Both the position numbers and the translations under genes were made by a program. From Agromyces soli (lineage in GTDB: Bacteria; Actinomycetota; Actinomycetes; Actinomycetales; Microbacteriaceae): 64,000 nt of DNA. Every line of letters begins with the position of its first letter. The stretch's first letter is position 1. The DNA is taken from assembly GCF_022811605.1 (NCBI RefSeq), contig NZ_CP094533.1, forward strand, positions 1,116,001 to 1,180,000, read 5' to 3'. The notes under the pieces are model-generated. The model worked only from the letters and a program-made list of their open reading frames with translations, was not told the DNA's origin and did not search any database. Below are positions 43,344 to 53,304 of this stretch, piece after piece.

Positions 43344-44363
43344 TCAGAGCCAGCGGCGGAGCTTGAAGACGCCGTACAGCGCGGCGCTCATGCCGAGCAT
43401 CAGCAGCAGCGCGAAAGGGTAGCCGAGGCTCCAGTGCAGCTCGGGCATGACGTCGAAGTTCATGCCGTACACGGTGCCGATCAGGGTCGGCGCGAACAGG
43501 ATCGCCGCCCACGAGGAGATCTTCTTGATCTCCTCGTTCTGGGCGAGGTTCAGCTCCGTCATCCGGCGCATCTCCTCGTTCTGCCGCTGGGCGACGAGCG
43601 TCGCCTCGACCTGCAGGGCGTTGTCCAGGATGGCCCGGAACGCCCCCGCCCGCTCGACGATCCGCAGGGCGTGGTCGAGCACGTCGCGCAGCGAGCGGCG
43701 CAGCTCGACGTCGACGCCGTACTTGTCGGAGCCGCGGGCGAGACCCTCGAGCATCCCGACGAGCGGCTGCGCCGCGCGCTGGAAGTCGAGCACCTCGCGG
43801 GCGAGCTCGTAGATCCGCCGGGAGACGCCCTCGACACCGGAGAACAGCTGGTCCTCGATCTCGTCGATGTCGTTCTCGAGCCCCGCGACGACCGGGCCGT
43901 ACTCGTCGACGACCTCGTCGAGCACCGCGTAGAGCACCGCCTCCGGGCCCATCGCGAGCAGCTCCGGGGAGGCCTCGAGCCGCCGGCGCACCCGGCGGAG
44001 GTCGGGGGCCTCGGCGTGCCGGATCGTCACGACGAAGTCGGGCCCGACGAACAGGTGCAGTTCGCCGAACTCGACCTCCTCGTGCTCGTCGACGTAGCGG
44101 GCGGGGCGCAGCACGACGAAGAGGGTGTCGCCGTAGCGCTCGAGCTTGGAGCGCTGGTGGCCGGTGAGCGCGTCCTCGACGGCGAGGGGATGCAGGTCGA
44201 ACTGCTCGGCCACCGAGCGCACCTCCTCGGGGCTGGGGCGGTACAGGCCGATCCAGGCCATGCCTCCGCCGGAACGCATCACCTCGGACGTCTGCTGCAG
44301 GTTCTCGGGGCTGGCGGTGCGGAAACCGTCCACGTACACGCCGTTGTCGATCAGGGTCATCAT
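43344..44363 (-). CDS. corA: CorA-family magnesium/cobalt channel
   Basis: A 339-residue CorA. The cytoplasmic funnel domain includes WIGLYRPSPEEV and LHPLAVEDALTGHQRSKLER, then a long coiled helix. The end has two transmembrane helices with the selectivity motif YGMNF between FAPTLIGTV and FALLLMLGMSAAL. It imports Mg2+ (or Co2+). Two adjacent ATGs (44363, 44360) follow AGGTGAG. A consensus-like promoter about 310 nt upstream leaves an unusually long leader, so post-transcriptional control is likely. Confidence 0.92.
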   Translation of the reverse strand: MMTLIDNGVYVDGFRTASPENLQQTSEVMRSGGGMAWIGLYRPSPEEVRSVAEQFDLHPLAVEDALTGHQRSKLERYGDTLFVVLRPARYVDEHEEVEFGELHLFVGPDFVVTIRHAEAPDLRRVRRRLEASPELLAMGPEAVLYAVLDEVVDEYGPVVAGLENDIDEIEDQLFSGVEGVSRRIYELAREVLDFQRAAQPLVGMLEGLARGSDKYGVDVELRRSLRDVLDHALRIVERAGAFRAILDNALQVEATLVAQRQNEEMRRMTELNLAQNEEIKKISSWAAILFAPTLIGTVYGMNFDVMPELHWSLGYPFALLLMLGMSAALYGVFKLRRWL

Positions 44364-44670
44364 TCGTCTCACCTCGTCTGGGTCGATCGCGCGACGTGCC
44401 ACGACGTCGCGGGGGCTGCGCGCTCGGCGCGCGGATGCCACCGCTCGGACCAGCGAGGGACGGATGCCTCGGGCGGACGTGCGATCGTGCCGCAGCCGCG
44501 CGGCGTCGGGGACGCGGGCGCCGCGGGCGGGACGATCAGTGCCGCGGGAGACCGGCTCGAAGGGGCGAGGCGGCGGCGCGGCTACTTTCACCGGACATGT
44601 CGCATCACCTGCCTTCGATCGGGGCGGCCTCGTGCCGGAGTCGGCGTGAGGCCCGGGGGCCGGGTGGGCC
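44364..44670 (-). promoter_or_regulatory. Long 5' leader of corA, possible regulatory RNA
   Basis: About 307 nt between the inferred transcription start and the corA ATG. It holds GC-rich potential stems, a tiny ATG frame (MRHVR, stop) in front of a proline-rich open stretch (AAPPPRPFEP) in frame with corA, and no obvious gene. I could not match it to the M-box or another known riboswitch. Confidence 0.4.
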
Positions 44671-44676
44671 CCGGCA

Positions 44677-44705
44677 ACCATAGGCCGGGGCATGCGACAA
44701 GTCAA
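44677..44705 (-). promoter_or_regulatory. Promoter of corA
   Basis: On the minus strand TTGACT and TATGGT are exactly 17 bp apart, one of the best promoter matches in the window. Confidence 0.7.
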
Positions 44706-44752
44706 TGCGGGCCGTCGGCCGCGATGTCGGTGGCGGGCGCGAGACTCGCGTC

Positions 44753-45127
44753 ATGACCTCTCACACGCACGGCATCCCGCGCACGATCGACTACATCGAG
44801 ATCTCCGTCACCGACCTGCCGGCTGCGCAGGCGTTCTACGGCGCCGCCTTCGGGTGGGAGTTCACGCCGTACGGCCCGCAGTACGCCGGCATCCGCACCG
44901 CGGCCGAACGCGGCGGCGAAGAGGCCGGCGGGCTGATGCAGGTCGACGAGGTCACCACCGGCGGCCCGCTCGTGCTGCTCTACAGCGACGATCTCGACGG
45001 CACCGCCGAGGCGATCACCGCGGCCGGCGGCCGGGTCACTCAGGGGCCGTACGAGTTCCCCGGCGGTCGTCGCCTGCATTTCGCCGACCCCAGCGGCAAT
45101 GAGCTGGGCGTCTGGTCGGAGCGATAG
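44753..45127 (+). CDS. VOC-superfamily protein (glyoxalase/bleomycin-resistance-like)
   Basis: A 124-residue single-domain VOC protein with the paired beta-alpha-beta modules IDYIEISVTDLPAAQAFYGA (FGWEFTPYGPQYAG) and VLLYSDDLDGTAEAITAAGG. It ends RLHFADPSGNELGVWSE, where Glu is a usual metal ligand. The first ligand position carries Glu rather than His (DYIEI). The substrate is unknown. It is divergent from corA, with its ATG about 50 bp beyond the corA -35. Confidence 0.88.
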   Translation: MTSHTHGIPRTIDYIEISVTDLPAAQAFYGAAFGWEFTPYGPQYAGIRTAAERGGEEAGGLMQVDEVTTGGPLVLLYSDDLDGTAEAITAAGGRVTQGPYEFPGGRRLHFADPSGNELGVWSER

Positions 45128-45181
45128 TTCCTCCGACCAGGCAAATCCTTCTGCTGCGGGAATACCGCACGCGCTCCAGAA

Positions 45182-45202
45182 GTTGAGTCAACTGTACTCA
45201 AG
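45182..45202. promoter_or_regulatory. HAIR operator 1 (HspR site)
   Basis: GTTGAGT-N7-ACTCAAG matches the HspR consensus CTTGAGT-N7-ACTCAAG with one mismatch. It lies just upstream of the dnaK -35 box. Confidence 0.85.
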
Positions 45203-45217
45203 TTTCACCCGATCGAC

Positions 45218-45246
45218 TTGACGCGTTCACCTCGATTTGCGACACT
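45218..45246 (+). promoter_or_regulatory. dnaK promoter
   Basis: TTGACG and GACACT are 17 bp apart, between and overlapping the two HAIR sites. A leader of about 155 nt follows to the dnaK ATG. Confidence 0.6.
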
Positions 45247-45265
45247 TGAGCCGTTGGGACTCAAG
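45245..45265. promoter_or_regulatory. HAIR operator 2 (HspR site)
   Basis: CTTGAGC-N7-ACTCAAG differs from the HspR consensus by one base. It covers the expected transcription start of dnaK, so bound HspR would block initiation. Confidence 0.85.
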
Positions 45266-45343
45266 TCTCGACGGGGCCAGAGATGGCCGTCAGAGATGAC
45301 AGAGACTTCGGCTGCGGGCCAGCACGGCCGAGCCGCGCGCTGA

Positions 45344-47278
<1,935 letters not shown>

Positions 47279-47280
47279 CC

Positions 47281-47886
47281 ATGGCCGACGAGAACCAGAA
47301 CCCCGAAGAGCCGGTCATCCGCGATAAGCGGAAGATCGACCCCGAGACCGGTGCGGTTCGCGAGCCTTCGAGCGAGACGGATGCCGCGGCCGACGCCGCG
47401 GCATCCGCCGACGAGGCCGAGCTCACCGTCGAGGACATCCTCAACGCGGCCGAGGCCGAAGTGGCGGAGCCGAACGACGAGCACCTGGCCGACCTCAAGC
47501 GGGTGACCGCGGAGTACGCCAACTACCGCAAGCGCACCGAGCAGAACCGTGAGCTCGAGCGTCAGCGAGCGGTCGGGCAGGCGGTCGCCGCACTGCTGCC
47601 CGTGCTCGACGACCTCGACCGGGCTGAGAAGCACGGCGACCTCGAGGGCGACAGCGCCTTCGCGACCATCGCCGCGAAGCTCCGGCAGGCCACCGAACGG
47701 CTCGGCCTCGCGCGCTTCGGCGCCGTCGGCGAGCCGTTCGACCCGCAGCTGCACGAGGCGATCTTCCAGCAGCCGGCCGACGACGTGGAGGTCGACACGG
47801 TCGCCGACGTCGTCGAGACCGGGTACCAGCTTGGCGAGGTGCAGCTTCGGCCGGCCAAGGTCGTGGTGAAGAGCCCGCAGGGCTGA
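47281..47886 (+). CDS. grpE: Nucleotide exchange factor GrpE
   Basis: A 201-residue protein with an acidic, Ala/Glu-rich N-terminus, then a long dimerising helix (LADLKRVTAEYANYRKRTEQ) and a beta domain ending DVVETGYQLGEVQLRPAKVV. It releases ADP from DnaK. It starts 2 nt after the dnaK stop. Confidence 0.97.
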   Translation: MADENQNPEEPVIRDKRKIDPETGAVREPSSETDAAADAAASADEAELTVEDILNAAEAEVAEPNDEHLADLKRVTAEYANYRKRTEQNRELERQRAVGQAVAALLPVLDDLDRAEKHGDLEGDSAFATIAAKLRQATERLGLARFGAVGEPFDPQLHEAIFQQPADDVEVDTVADVVETGYQLGEVQLRPAKVVVKSPQG

Positions 47887-47911
47887 GCCCCGGCAGACGA
47901 CCCCACGAGAC

Positions 47912-47980
47912 GGGAGGAGATTCGCGCCAGGGGAGGATGGGATCGTTCGATCCGCCCTCCGCCGCAGCGGATCTCCTCCC
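47912..47980 (+). other. Long hairpin between grpE and dnaJ
   Basis: GGGAGGAGATTCGC pairs with GCGGATCTCCTCCC (13 of 14), with an inner stem GGATCG-TTCG-ATCC. It splits the operon and could be an RNA processing, stability or partial termination site that lowers dnaJ-hspR relative to dnaK-grpE. Confidence 0.6.
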
Positions 47981-48025
47981 GCTCCGTTCAGCAGATACGA
48001 CAGACTTCAAGGAAAGGAGGTGCCG

Positions 48026-49012
48026 ATGGCCAGTCAGGACTGGTTCGACAAGGACTTCTACCAGGTGCTCGGCGTCTCCAAGGACGCGAGCGACAGCGAG
48101 ATCAAGAAGGTCTACCGCAAGCTCGCGCGCAAGTACCATCCCGACCAGAACCCCGGCGACGCCGCCGCGGAGGCCAAGTTCAAAGAGGTCTCCGAGGCGA
48201 ACGCCGTGCTCTCCGACCCCGAGCAGCGCAAGGAGTACGACGCCATCCGCGCGATGGGCTCCGGGGCGCGCTTCACCGCGCCCGGCGCCGGCGGCCAGGG
48301 CGGCTTCGAGGACGTCTTCGGCGGCATGTTCAACCAGGGCGGCGGCGGCCAGCGCTACACGTTCCAGCAGGGCGGCGACTACGACGACCTGCTCGGCGGA
48401 CTCTTCGGCGGCGGCCGCTTCGGGCAGCCCTCCGGCGGGTACCGCGGCTACGGCGGGCCGACTCGCGGGCGCGACGTCACGGCGACGACCACCCTCGACT
48501 TCATCACTGCGACCAAGGGCGAGCAGATCACCCTGCAGACCTCCGACGGCAAGCCGATCACGGTGCGCATCCCGGCGGGCGTCGCCGACGGTCAGAAGAT
48601 CAAGCTGCGCGGCAAGGGCCACCCCTCGCCCGACGGCGGCGAGACCGGCGACCTCATCCTCACCGTGCACGTGCGCAAGCACCCGGTCTTCGAGCGGGAC
48701 GGGCTGAACCTCCGCGTCACCGTGCCGGTGACGTTCACCGAGGCCGCGCTCGGCGCCACGATCCAGGTGCCGACCCTCGGCGGCGACCCCGTCAAGCTCC
48801 GGGTCGCGCCCGGCACGCCGAGCGGCCGCGTGCTGCGCGTGAAGGGCCGCGGCGTCGAGACGAAGAAGGGCACGGGCGACCTGCTCGCCGTCGTGCAGAT
48901 CGCGGTGCCCTCGCACCTCTCGAAGGAGGCGAAGGAGGCCGTCGAGGCGCTCGCCGCCGCCCTCCCCGACGAGGACCCGCGAGAAGAACTCCTCGCCAAG
49001 GCCCGGAGCTAG
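48026..49012 (+). CDS. dnaJ: DnaJ/CbpA-type J-domain co-chaperone without zinc finger
   Basis: A 328-residue co-chaperone. The J-domain (residues 8-75) has the HPD tripeptide in KYHPDQN. A Gly/Phe-rich region (GGFEDVFGGMFNQGGGGQRY) is followed by two C-terminal substrate-binding beta domains (from about 150). The four CxxCxGxG motifs of classical DnaJ are absent and no cysteine was seen, so it is a type-II (CbpA-like) protein. It stimulates DnaK ATPase. AAGGAGG 5 nt upstream fixes ATG 48026 over GTG 48020. Confidence 0.96.
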   Translation: MASQDWFDKDFYQVLGVSKDASDSEIKKVYRKLARKYHPDQNPGDAAAEAKFKEVSEANAVLSDPEQRKEYDAIRAMGSGARFTAPGAGGQGGFEDVFGGMFNQGGGGQRYTFQQGGDYDDLLGGLFGGGRFGQPSGGYRGYGGPTRGRDVTATTTLDFITATKGEQITLQTSDGKPITVRIPAGVADGQKIKLRGKGHPSPDGGETGDLILTVHVRKHPVFERDGLNLRVTVPVTFTEAALGATIQVPTLGGDPVKLRVAPGTPSGRVLRVKGRGVETKKGTGDLLAVVQIAVPSHLSKEAKEAVEALAAALPDEDPREELLAKARS

Positions 49013-49014
49013 CG

Positions 49015-49431
49015 ATGGACGAGACGAGCCCCCTCTTCGTGATCTCGGTCGCGGCCGAGCTCGCGGGCATGCACCCGCAGACGCTCCGGCAGTACGACCG
49101 GCTCGGGCTCGTCTCGCCCACCCGCACGGCGGGCAAGTCGCGCCGCTACTCCATGCGCGACGTCGTGCAGCTGCGCGAGATCGCCCAGCTCTCAGCCGAG
49201 GGCGTGAGCCTCGAGGGCATCCGCCGGGTGCTCGGACTCGAAGACGAGGTGCAGGGCCTCCGGGCCCGGGTGCGCGAGCTCGAGGCGGCGCTCGCCGACG
49301 AGATGCTGAACCGACCCGGTCGGCGCGTGTTCGCGGCCGGTTCGGCCGGTGAGGTCGTCACGCTCAAGGCCGGCACGCGCGTGCGCCGCGAGAACGCGCT
49401 CGTCGTCTGGCGTCCGCTCGAGCACGAGTAG
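49015..49431 (+). CDS. hspR: Heat-shock repressor HspR (MerR family)
   Basis: A 138-residue MerR-type protein. The winged helix is FVISVAAELAGMHPQTLRQY-DRLGLVSPTRT and SRRYSMRDVVQLREI, followed by a coiled dimer helix LEDEVQGLRARVRELEAAL. It binds HAIR elements and represses the dnaK operon, with DnaK as co-repressor in relatives. It starts 2 nt after dnaJ and is the last gene, so it controls its own synthesis. Confidence 0.97.
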   Translation: MDETSPLFVISVAAELAGMHPQTLRQYDRLGLVSPTRTAGKSRRYSMRDVVQLREIAQLSAEGVSLEGIRRVLGLEDEVQGLRARVRELEAALADEMLNRPGRRVFAAGSAGEVVTLKAGTRVRRENALVVWRPLEHE

Positions 49432-49463
49432 CGCCGGGCGCAGCGAGCGCGCGAGCAGCCGGC

Positions 49464-50210
49464 TCAGCGCCCCCAGGCCTCGGCGGGCGCCTCGATGACG
49501 TCGTAGGCCCGCGAGCTCCAGTGCGTGCCGTAGCCGTAGTGGCTCGACGCCCACGGCGACGCCCAGATCGCCTGCGCGGTGGCGTCCGCCGAGTCGCCCT
49601 GCTGCAGCGCCGCGTCGACAGCGGGGTAGCGCCCCGAGCGCAGGTTCTCCGCCGCGTAGTACGCCGCGACGACGAGGTCGGGGTAGCTGCCGAGGCCCGA
49701 ACCGCCGCCGGAACCCTGCCCGTTGTTCAGCGGATTGTTGCGGTTCCACCAGTTGTCGGCGCCGTTCTCCTGCCGCATCCAGCGCATCATGAACGTGACG
49801 TTCTCGTCGGTCACGGGCCAGGCGCCCTCGATCAGCACGAGCTTCGCCCAGTCCTCGTTCGTGCCGCCCGCGACGAGCGTCTCGGTGCCGGTCGAGGCGA
49901 CGTAGGACTCCTCGGCGACGCCCGGCAGCACCGCGGCGTCATGCACCTCGATCGACTGCACCGCCTCGGCGACGGTGTCGGCCGAGCCGTCGGCGACGAG
50001 GGCGACCGCCGCCGGGTCGGGTGCCGGCGAACTCGGCGCGAGCGCGAGCCCAGCGGTCGTGCCCAGCACGACGACGGAGGCGAAGAGGGCCGCGAAGCGG
50101 CGGGCGACGGGCGGGCGGGCGTCGTCGCCGCGGGGTCGCTCGCGCGCCGCCGCACCGGGGTTCGGGGCGACGGCCGGGTCGGTGGAGCGGGGGAACCGGC
50201 GGTGACGCAT
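49464..50210 (-). CDS. Membrane-anchored lysozyme-like protein
   Basis: A 248-residue protein with an Arg-rich cytoplasmic start, one signal-anchor helix (ARRFAALFASVVVLGTTAGL, residues 37-56) and an Ala/Pro linker. An outside domain of about 120 residues (WPVTDENVTFMMRWMRQENG, NRNNPLNNG, AIWASPWASSHYGYG) has the look of lysozyme or glucosaminidase-like folds found in phage and actinobacterial cell-wall proteins; Glu in RQENG could be the catalytic acid. It may remodel peptidoglycan. The assignment is by resemblance only. It is divergent from the RlmG-like gene. Confidence 0.7.
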   Translation of the reverse strand: MRHRRFPRSTDPAVAPNPGAAARERPRGDDARPPVARRFAALFASVVVLGTTAGLALAPSSPAPDPAAVALVADGSADTVAEAVQSIEVHDAAVLPGVAEESYVASTGTETLVAGGTNEDWAKLVLIEGAWPVTDENVTFMMRWMRQENGADNWWNRNNPLNNGQGSGGGSGLGSYPDLVVAAYYAAENLRSGRYPAVDAALQQGDSADATAQAIWASPWASSHYGYGTHWSSRAYDVIEAPAEAWGR

Positions 50211-50283
50211 GCGGATGCGAGGGTAGCAAACCCGACTGGATCCCTCCAGAGCGTCCCCAGTCGGCGCCGGGTAGCCTGCCGAG

Positions 50284-51447
50284 GTGGACTTCACTGCGCT
50301 GCGCCGGCACCCCGACGTCGAGGGGCCCGGGCTCGAGGCATCCGATGCCGCCGACCGGCTGATCCTCGACGAGGCCCGGGCCGCCGTCGGGGCGCTCGCT
50401 CCCGGGGAGCTCGTCGTGATCGACGACGCCTTCGGGGCGCTCGCGCTCGGCGCGGTCGAGCTCGGCGTGCGCGACGTGCGCGTGCACCAGGACCCGATCA
50501 CGGGCGAGCGCGCCCTCGCCGAGAACGCCGCCCGGCTCGGCCTCGCGCACGAGGTGCGCTCCGAGCCGTTCGGCCCGTCGCTCGTCGCCGGGGCGCGGCT
50601 CGTGCTGCTTCGGCTGCCGCGCTCGCTCGACCGCCTCGACGAGATCGCCGAGCTCGTCGCCCGACACGCGGATCCCGAGGTTGTGATCGTCGCCGGGGGC
50701 CGCCTGAAGCACATGTCCGTCGCGATGAACGACGTGCTCGGCCGCGCGTTCGCGCGCCTCGACGTGAGCCTCGCGCGGCAGAAGTCGCGGGTGCTGCGGG
50801 CGAGCGGCGCCCGAGCCGAGCTGCGGTCGGCGCTCGGCGGAGCGAGCGCGGATGGCTCGACGGCCGCCTCGCCCGCACGCTGGCCGCGCCGCGAGCGGCA
50901 CGACGAGCTCGGCCTCGTGGTCGTCGCGCACGGCGGCGTGTTCGCGGGCACGAAGGTCGACATCGGCACCCGCTTCCTGCTCGGCCATCTCGCCGAGGCC
51001 GTGCCCGGCGCGGCATCCGCCGTCGACCTCGCCTGCGGGAGCGGCGTCATCGCGACGAAGCTCGCGCTCTCGCGCCCGGACATCCGCGTTACGGCGAGCG
51101 ACCGCTCGGCGGCCGCCGCGGCATCCGCCCGCCTCACCGCGACCGCGAACGGGGTCGGTGACCGCGTGACGGTCGAACGCGCCGACGGCCTCGAGCTGCT
51201 CGCCGACGCGAGCGAGCCGCTCGTGCTGCTGAACCCGCCGTTCCACAGCGACGCGGCGCTGTCCACGGGCATCGCGGGCCACCTCTTCGCCGAGGCCGCG
51301 CGGGTGCTGGCACCCGGCGGCGAGCTCTGGTGCGTCTGGAACTCGCACCTGCGTTACCGCCCCCTGCTCGAGCGCCTCGTCGGCCCGACGCGGCAGATCG
51401 CCAGGAACGCGAAGTTCACGGTGACGGCATCCCGGCGGGGCGCGTGA
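50284..51447 (+). CDS. Class I methyltransferase, RlmG/RsmC-like (rRNA guanine-N2)
   Basis: A 387-residue protein with two Rossmann halves, as in RlmG and RsmC. The N-terminal half is degenerate and the C-terminal half active. FAGTKVDIGTRFLLGHLAEA leads into the SAM loop VDLACGSGVIATKLAL, and VLLNPPFHSD is the NPPF catalytic motif for exocyclic guanine amines. NSHLRYRPLLERLVGPTRQI near the end matches RlmG better than RsmC. The GTG lies 6 nt after the -10-like TAGCCT (50272-50277) with no ribosome-binding site, suggesting a leaderless transcript. Confidence 0.85.
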   Translation: MDFTALRRHPDVEGPGLEASDAADRLILDEARAAVGALAPGELVVIDDAFGALALGAVELGVRDVRVHQDPITGERALAENAARLGLAHEVRSEPFGPSLVAGARLVLLRLPRSLDRLDEIAELVARHADPEVVIVAGGRLKHMSVAMNDVLGRAFARLDVSLARQKSRVLRASGARAELRSALGGASADGSTAASPARWPRRERHDELGLVVVAHGGVFAGTKVDIGTRFLLGHLAEAVPGAASAVDLACGSGVIATKLALSRPDIRVTASDRSAAAAASARLTATANGVGDRVTVERADGLELLADASEPLVLLNPPFHSDAALSTGIAGHLFAEAARVLAPGGELWCVWNSHLRYRPLLERLVGPTRQIARNAKFTVTASRRGA

Positions 51448-52349
51448 CGGCCCCAGGGCGGCCGGCCGACGACGAGCGTCCCGACCCGCGCCGCCTCACC
51501 TCCGTCGAGCAGCGCATCGACGCCGCCGCCCACCGCCTGCTCGCGGGAGCGCCCGAGCACGGCGGGCGCGCGAAGCTGCTCGAGTTCCTGGTCTTCGGCG
51601 CGAAGCAGGCCTGGGCCTGCGTGTTCGGCGCCGCGCTCCTCGCCGTCATCGTCGCGGCCCGCCTCTGGTACCCCGACGACGCCTGGCTCGCCCGCAACGA
51701 CGCCCTGACCCTGGCCGCAGTCGCGATCCAGCTCGTGATGCTCGCCACGCGCCTCGAGACCGGCCGCGAGCTGTGGGTGATCGTGCTGTTCCACCTCACC
51801 GGCACCGCGATGGAGCTGTTCAAGACCGACGTCGGCTCGTGGAGCTACGACGGCGACGGGGTGCTCCGGATCGGGGCGGTGCCGCTGTTCTCCGGATTCA
51901 TGTACGCGGCCGTCGGCTCCTACATGGTGCGCGTCTACCGGCTCTTCGATCTGCGCTTCGCGCGCTATCCGCGCCGGTGGCTGACGGCGATCGTCGCCGC
52001 GGCGATCTACGCGAACTTCTTCGGGCACCACTTCATCGTCGACTTCCGCTGGGTGCTGCTCGCCGCGGTGGTCGTGCTGTGGTGGCCGACGATGATGCAC
52101 TTCCGAGTGTGGCGGCGCGTGCACCGGATGCCGCTGCTCGTCGCGTTCGGCCTCGTCGCGCTCTTCATCTGGTTCGCGGAGAACATCGCGACCTGGGGCG
52201 GGGCGTGGCTGTACCCCGACCAGGTCGACGGCTGGCACCCGGTCTCCGCCTCGAAGCTCGTGTCGTGGTTCCTGCTCATGATCATCTCGGTGGTGCTGGT
52301 GACGTTCGTCTACCGGCCGCGGGAACCGGATGCCCCGGCTGGGCGCTGA
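51444..52349 (+). CDS. DUF817-family membrane protein
   Basis: A 301-residue integral membrane protein with about eight helices. [37 protein letters not shown] and [20 protein letters not shown] are characteristic DUF817 blocks, rich in Trp, His and Asp facing the membrane. The function is unknown. The GTG overlaps the methyltransferase stop (GTGA), so they are coupled. Confidence 0.88.
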   Translation: MTAPGRPADDERPDPRRLTSVEQRIDAAAHRLLAGAPEHGGRAKLLEFLVFGAKQAWACVFGAALLAVIVAARLWYPDDAWLARNDALTLAAVAIQLVMLATRLETGRELWVIVLFHLTGTAMELFKTDVGSWSYDGDGVLRIGAVPLFSGFMYAAVGSYMVRVYRLFDLRFARYPRRWLTAIVAAAIYANFFGHHFIVDFRWVLLAAVVVLWWPTMMHFRVWRRVHRMPLLVAFGLVALFIWFAENIATWGGAWLYPDQVDGWHPVSASKLVSWFLLMIISVVLVTFVYRPREPDAPAGR

Positions 52350-52389
52350 CGGGGGTGCGCGCCCGGCGGCATCGTGTCAGGCTGGAGGC

Positions 52390-52698
52390 GTGACCGGGAT
52401 CCTCGAAGCCACCGACGTCGAGTTCGACGTCGACCTCGACCGCGCCACCCGCGAGGGCGCCGCGCGGTCCTGGCGCGCCATCGTGTGGGACGACCCGGTG
52501 AACCTGATGAGCTACGTGAGCTACGTGTTCCGCAGCTACTTCGGCTACTCCCGCGAGGAGGCCGAACGGTTGATGCTGCTCGTGCACACGACCGGCAAGG
52601 CCGTGGTCGCCACCGGCAACCGCGAGGCGATGGAACGGCACGTGCAGGCCATGCACGGCTACGGCCTGCAGGCGACGGTCGCGAGGGCGGAACCGTGA
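52390..52698 (+). CDS. clpS: ATP-dependent Clp protease adaptor ClpS
   Basis: A 102-residue adaptor. [20 protein letters not shown] contains the conserved D-D-P-N docking and substrate-pocket segment, and [20 protein letters not shown] is the second conserved block. It delivers N-end-rule substrates to ClpC/ClpP. GGAGGC precedes GTG 52390. The stop overlaps the DUF2017 gene start (GTGA), the usual actinobacterial order. Confidence 0.97.
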   Translation: MTGILEATDVEFDVDLDRATREGAARSWRAIVWDDPVNLMSYVSYVFRSYFGYSREEAERLMLLVHTTGKAVVATGNREAMERHVQAMHGYGLQATVARAEP

Positions 52699-53183
52699 TC
52701 GTCGCGGGTCGCAGCGGCGAGGGCGTCCGGCTCGTGCTCGAGGCCGAGGAGGCGATGCTGCTCTCCGAGCTCGCCGACCAGGTCGACTCGGTGCTGCTCC
52801 TCGGCTCCGGCGAGGACCCGGCGATCGACCGGCTGCTGCCGAACGCGTACCCCGACGATGTCGAGGCGGCGGGCGAGTTCGAACGGTACACCCGCGGCAG
52901 CCTCGTCGACGGCAAGCGGCAGGCGGCGCAGTCGGTGCGCGACGCCACCGACGTCAGCGACGGCCGCGACCTCGTCGAGATCGAGCTCGACGAGTCGGAG
53001 GCGTGGGGCTGGCTGACCTTCCTCACCGACCTGCGTCTGATCCTCGCCGAGCGCGTCGGCGTCACGGACGACGGCGGCTACGCCGAGGACGAGGAGCGCG
53101 ACGACTACCTGCGTGCGGCCTACGAGTGGGCGGGCTTCGTGCAGGGCTCGATGCTGGAGATCCTCGACCCGATGGATGCCTGA
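52695..53183 (+). CDS. DUF2017 protein (ClpS-linked)
   Basis: A 162-residue soluble protein with [40 protein letters not shown] and [20 protein letters not shown], blocks typical of DUF2017. It is found next to clpS across Actinobacteria and is presumed to help proteolysis, but its role is not established. It is translationally coupled to clpS. Confidence 0.92.
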   Translation: MIVAGRSGEGVRLVLEAEEAMLLSELADQVDSVLLLGSGEDPAIDRLLPNAYPDDVEAAGEFERYTRGSLVDGKRQAAQSVRDATDVSDGRDLVEIELDESEAWGWLTFLTDLRLILAERVGVTDDGGYAEDEERDDYLRAAYEWAGFVQGSMLEILDPMDA

Positions 53184-53304
53184 GCTTCCCCACGACTGAC
53201 GGGCGAAGCCCCCCGGGCCTTCCGCGGGCGTGCCGCGCATGGGTAGGGTGCGTACGCGGCGTCTCGGGATCGCGTCGCGACCATCGCGACGACGGGGGAC
53301 GGGC

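Noticed and set aside
44364..44670. Known M-box or cobalamin riboswitch before corA
   Set aside because: Neither the M-box conserved core nor the B12 box could be found by eye. Only an unnamed leader is claimed.
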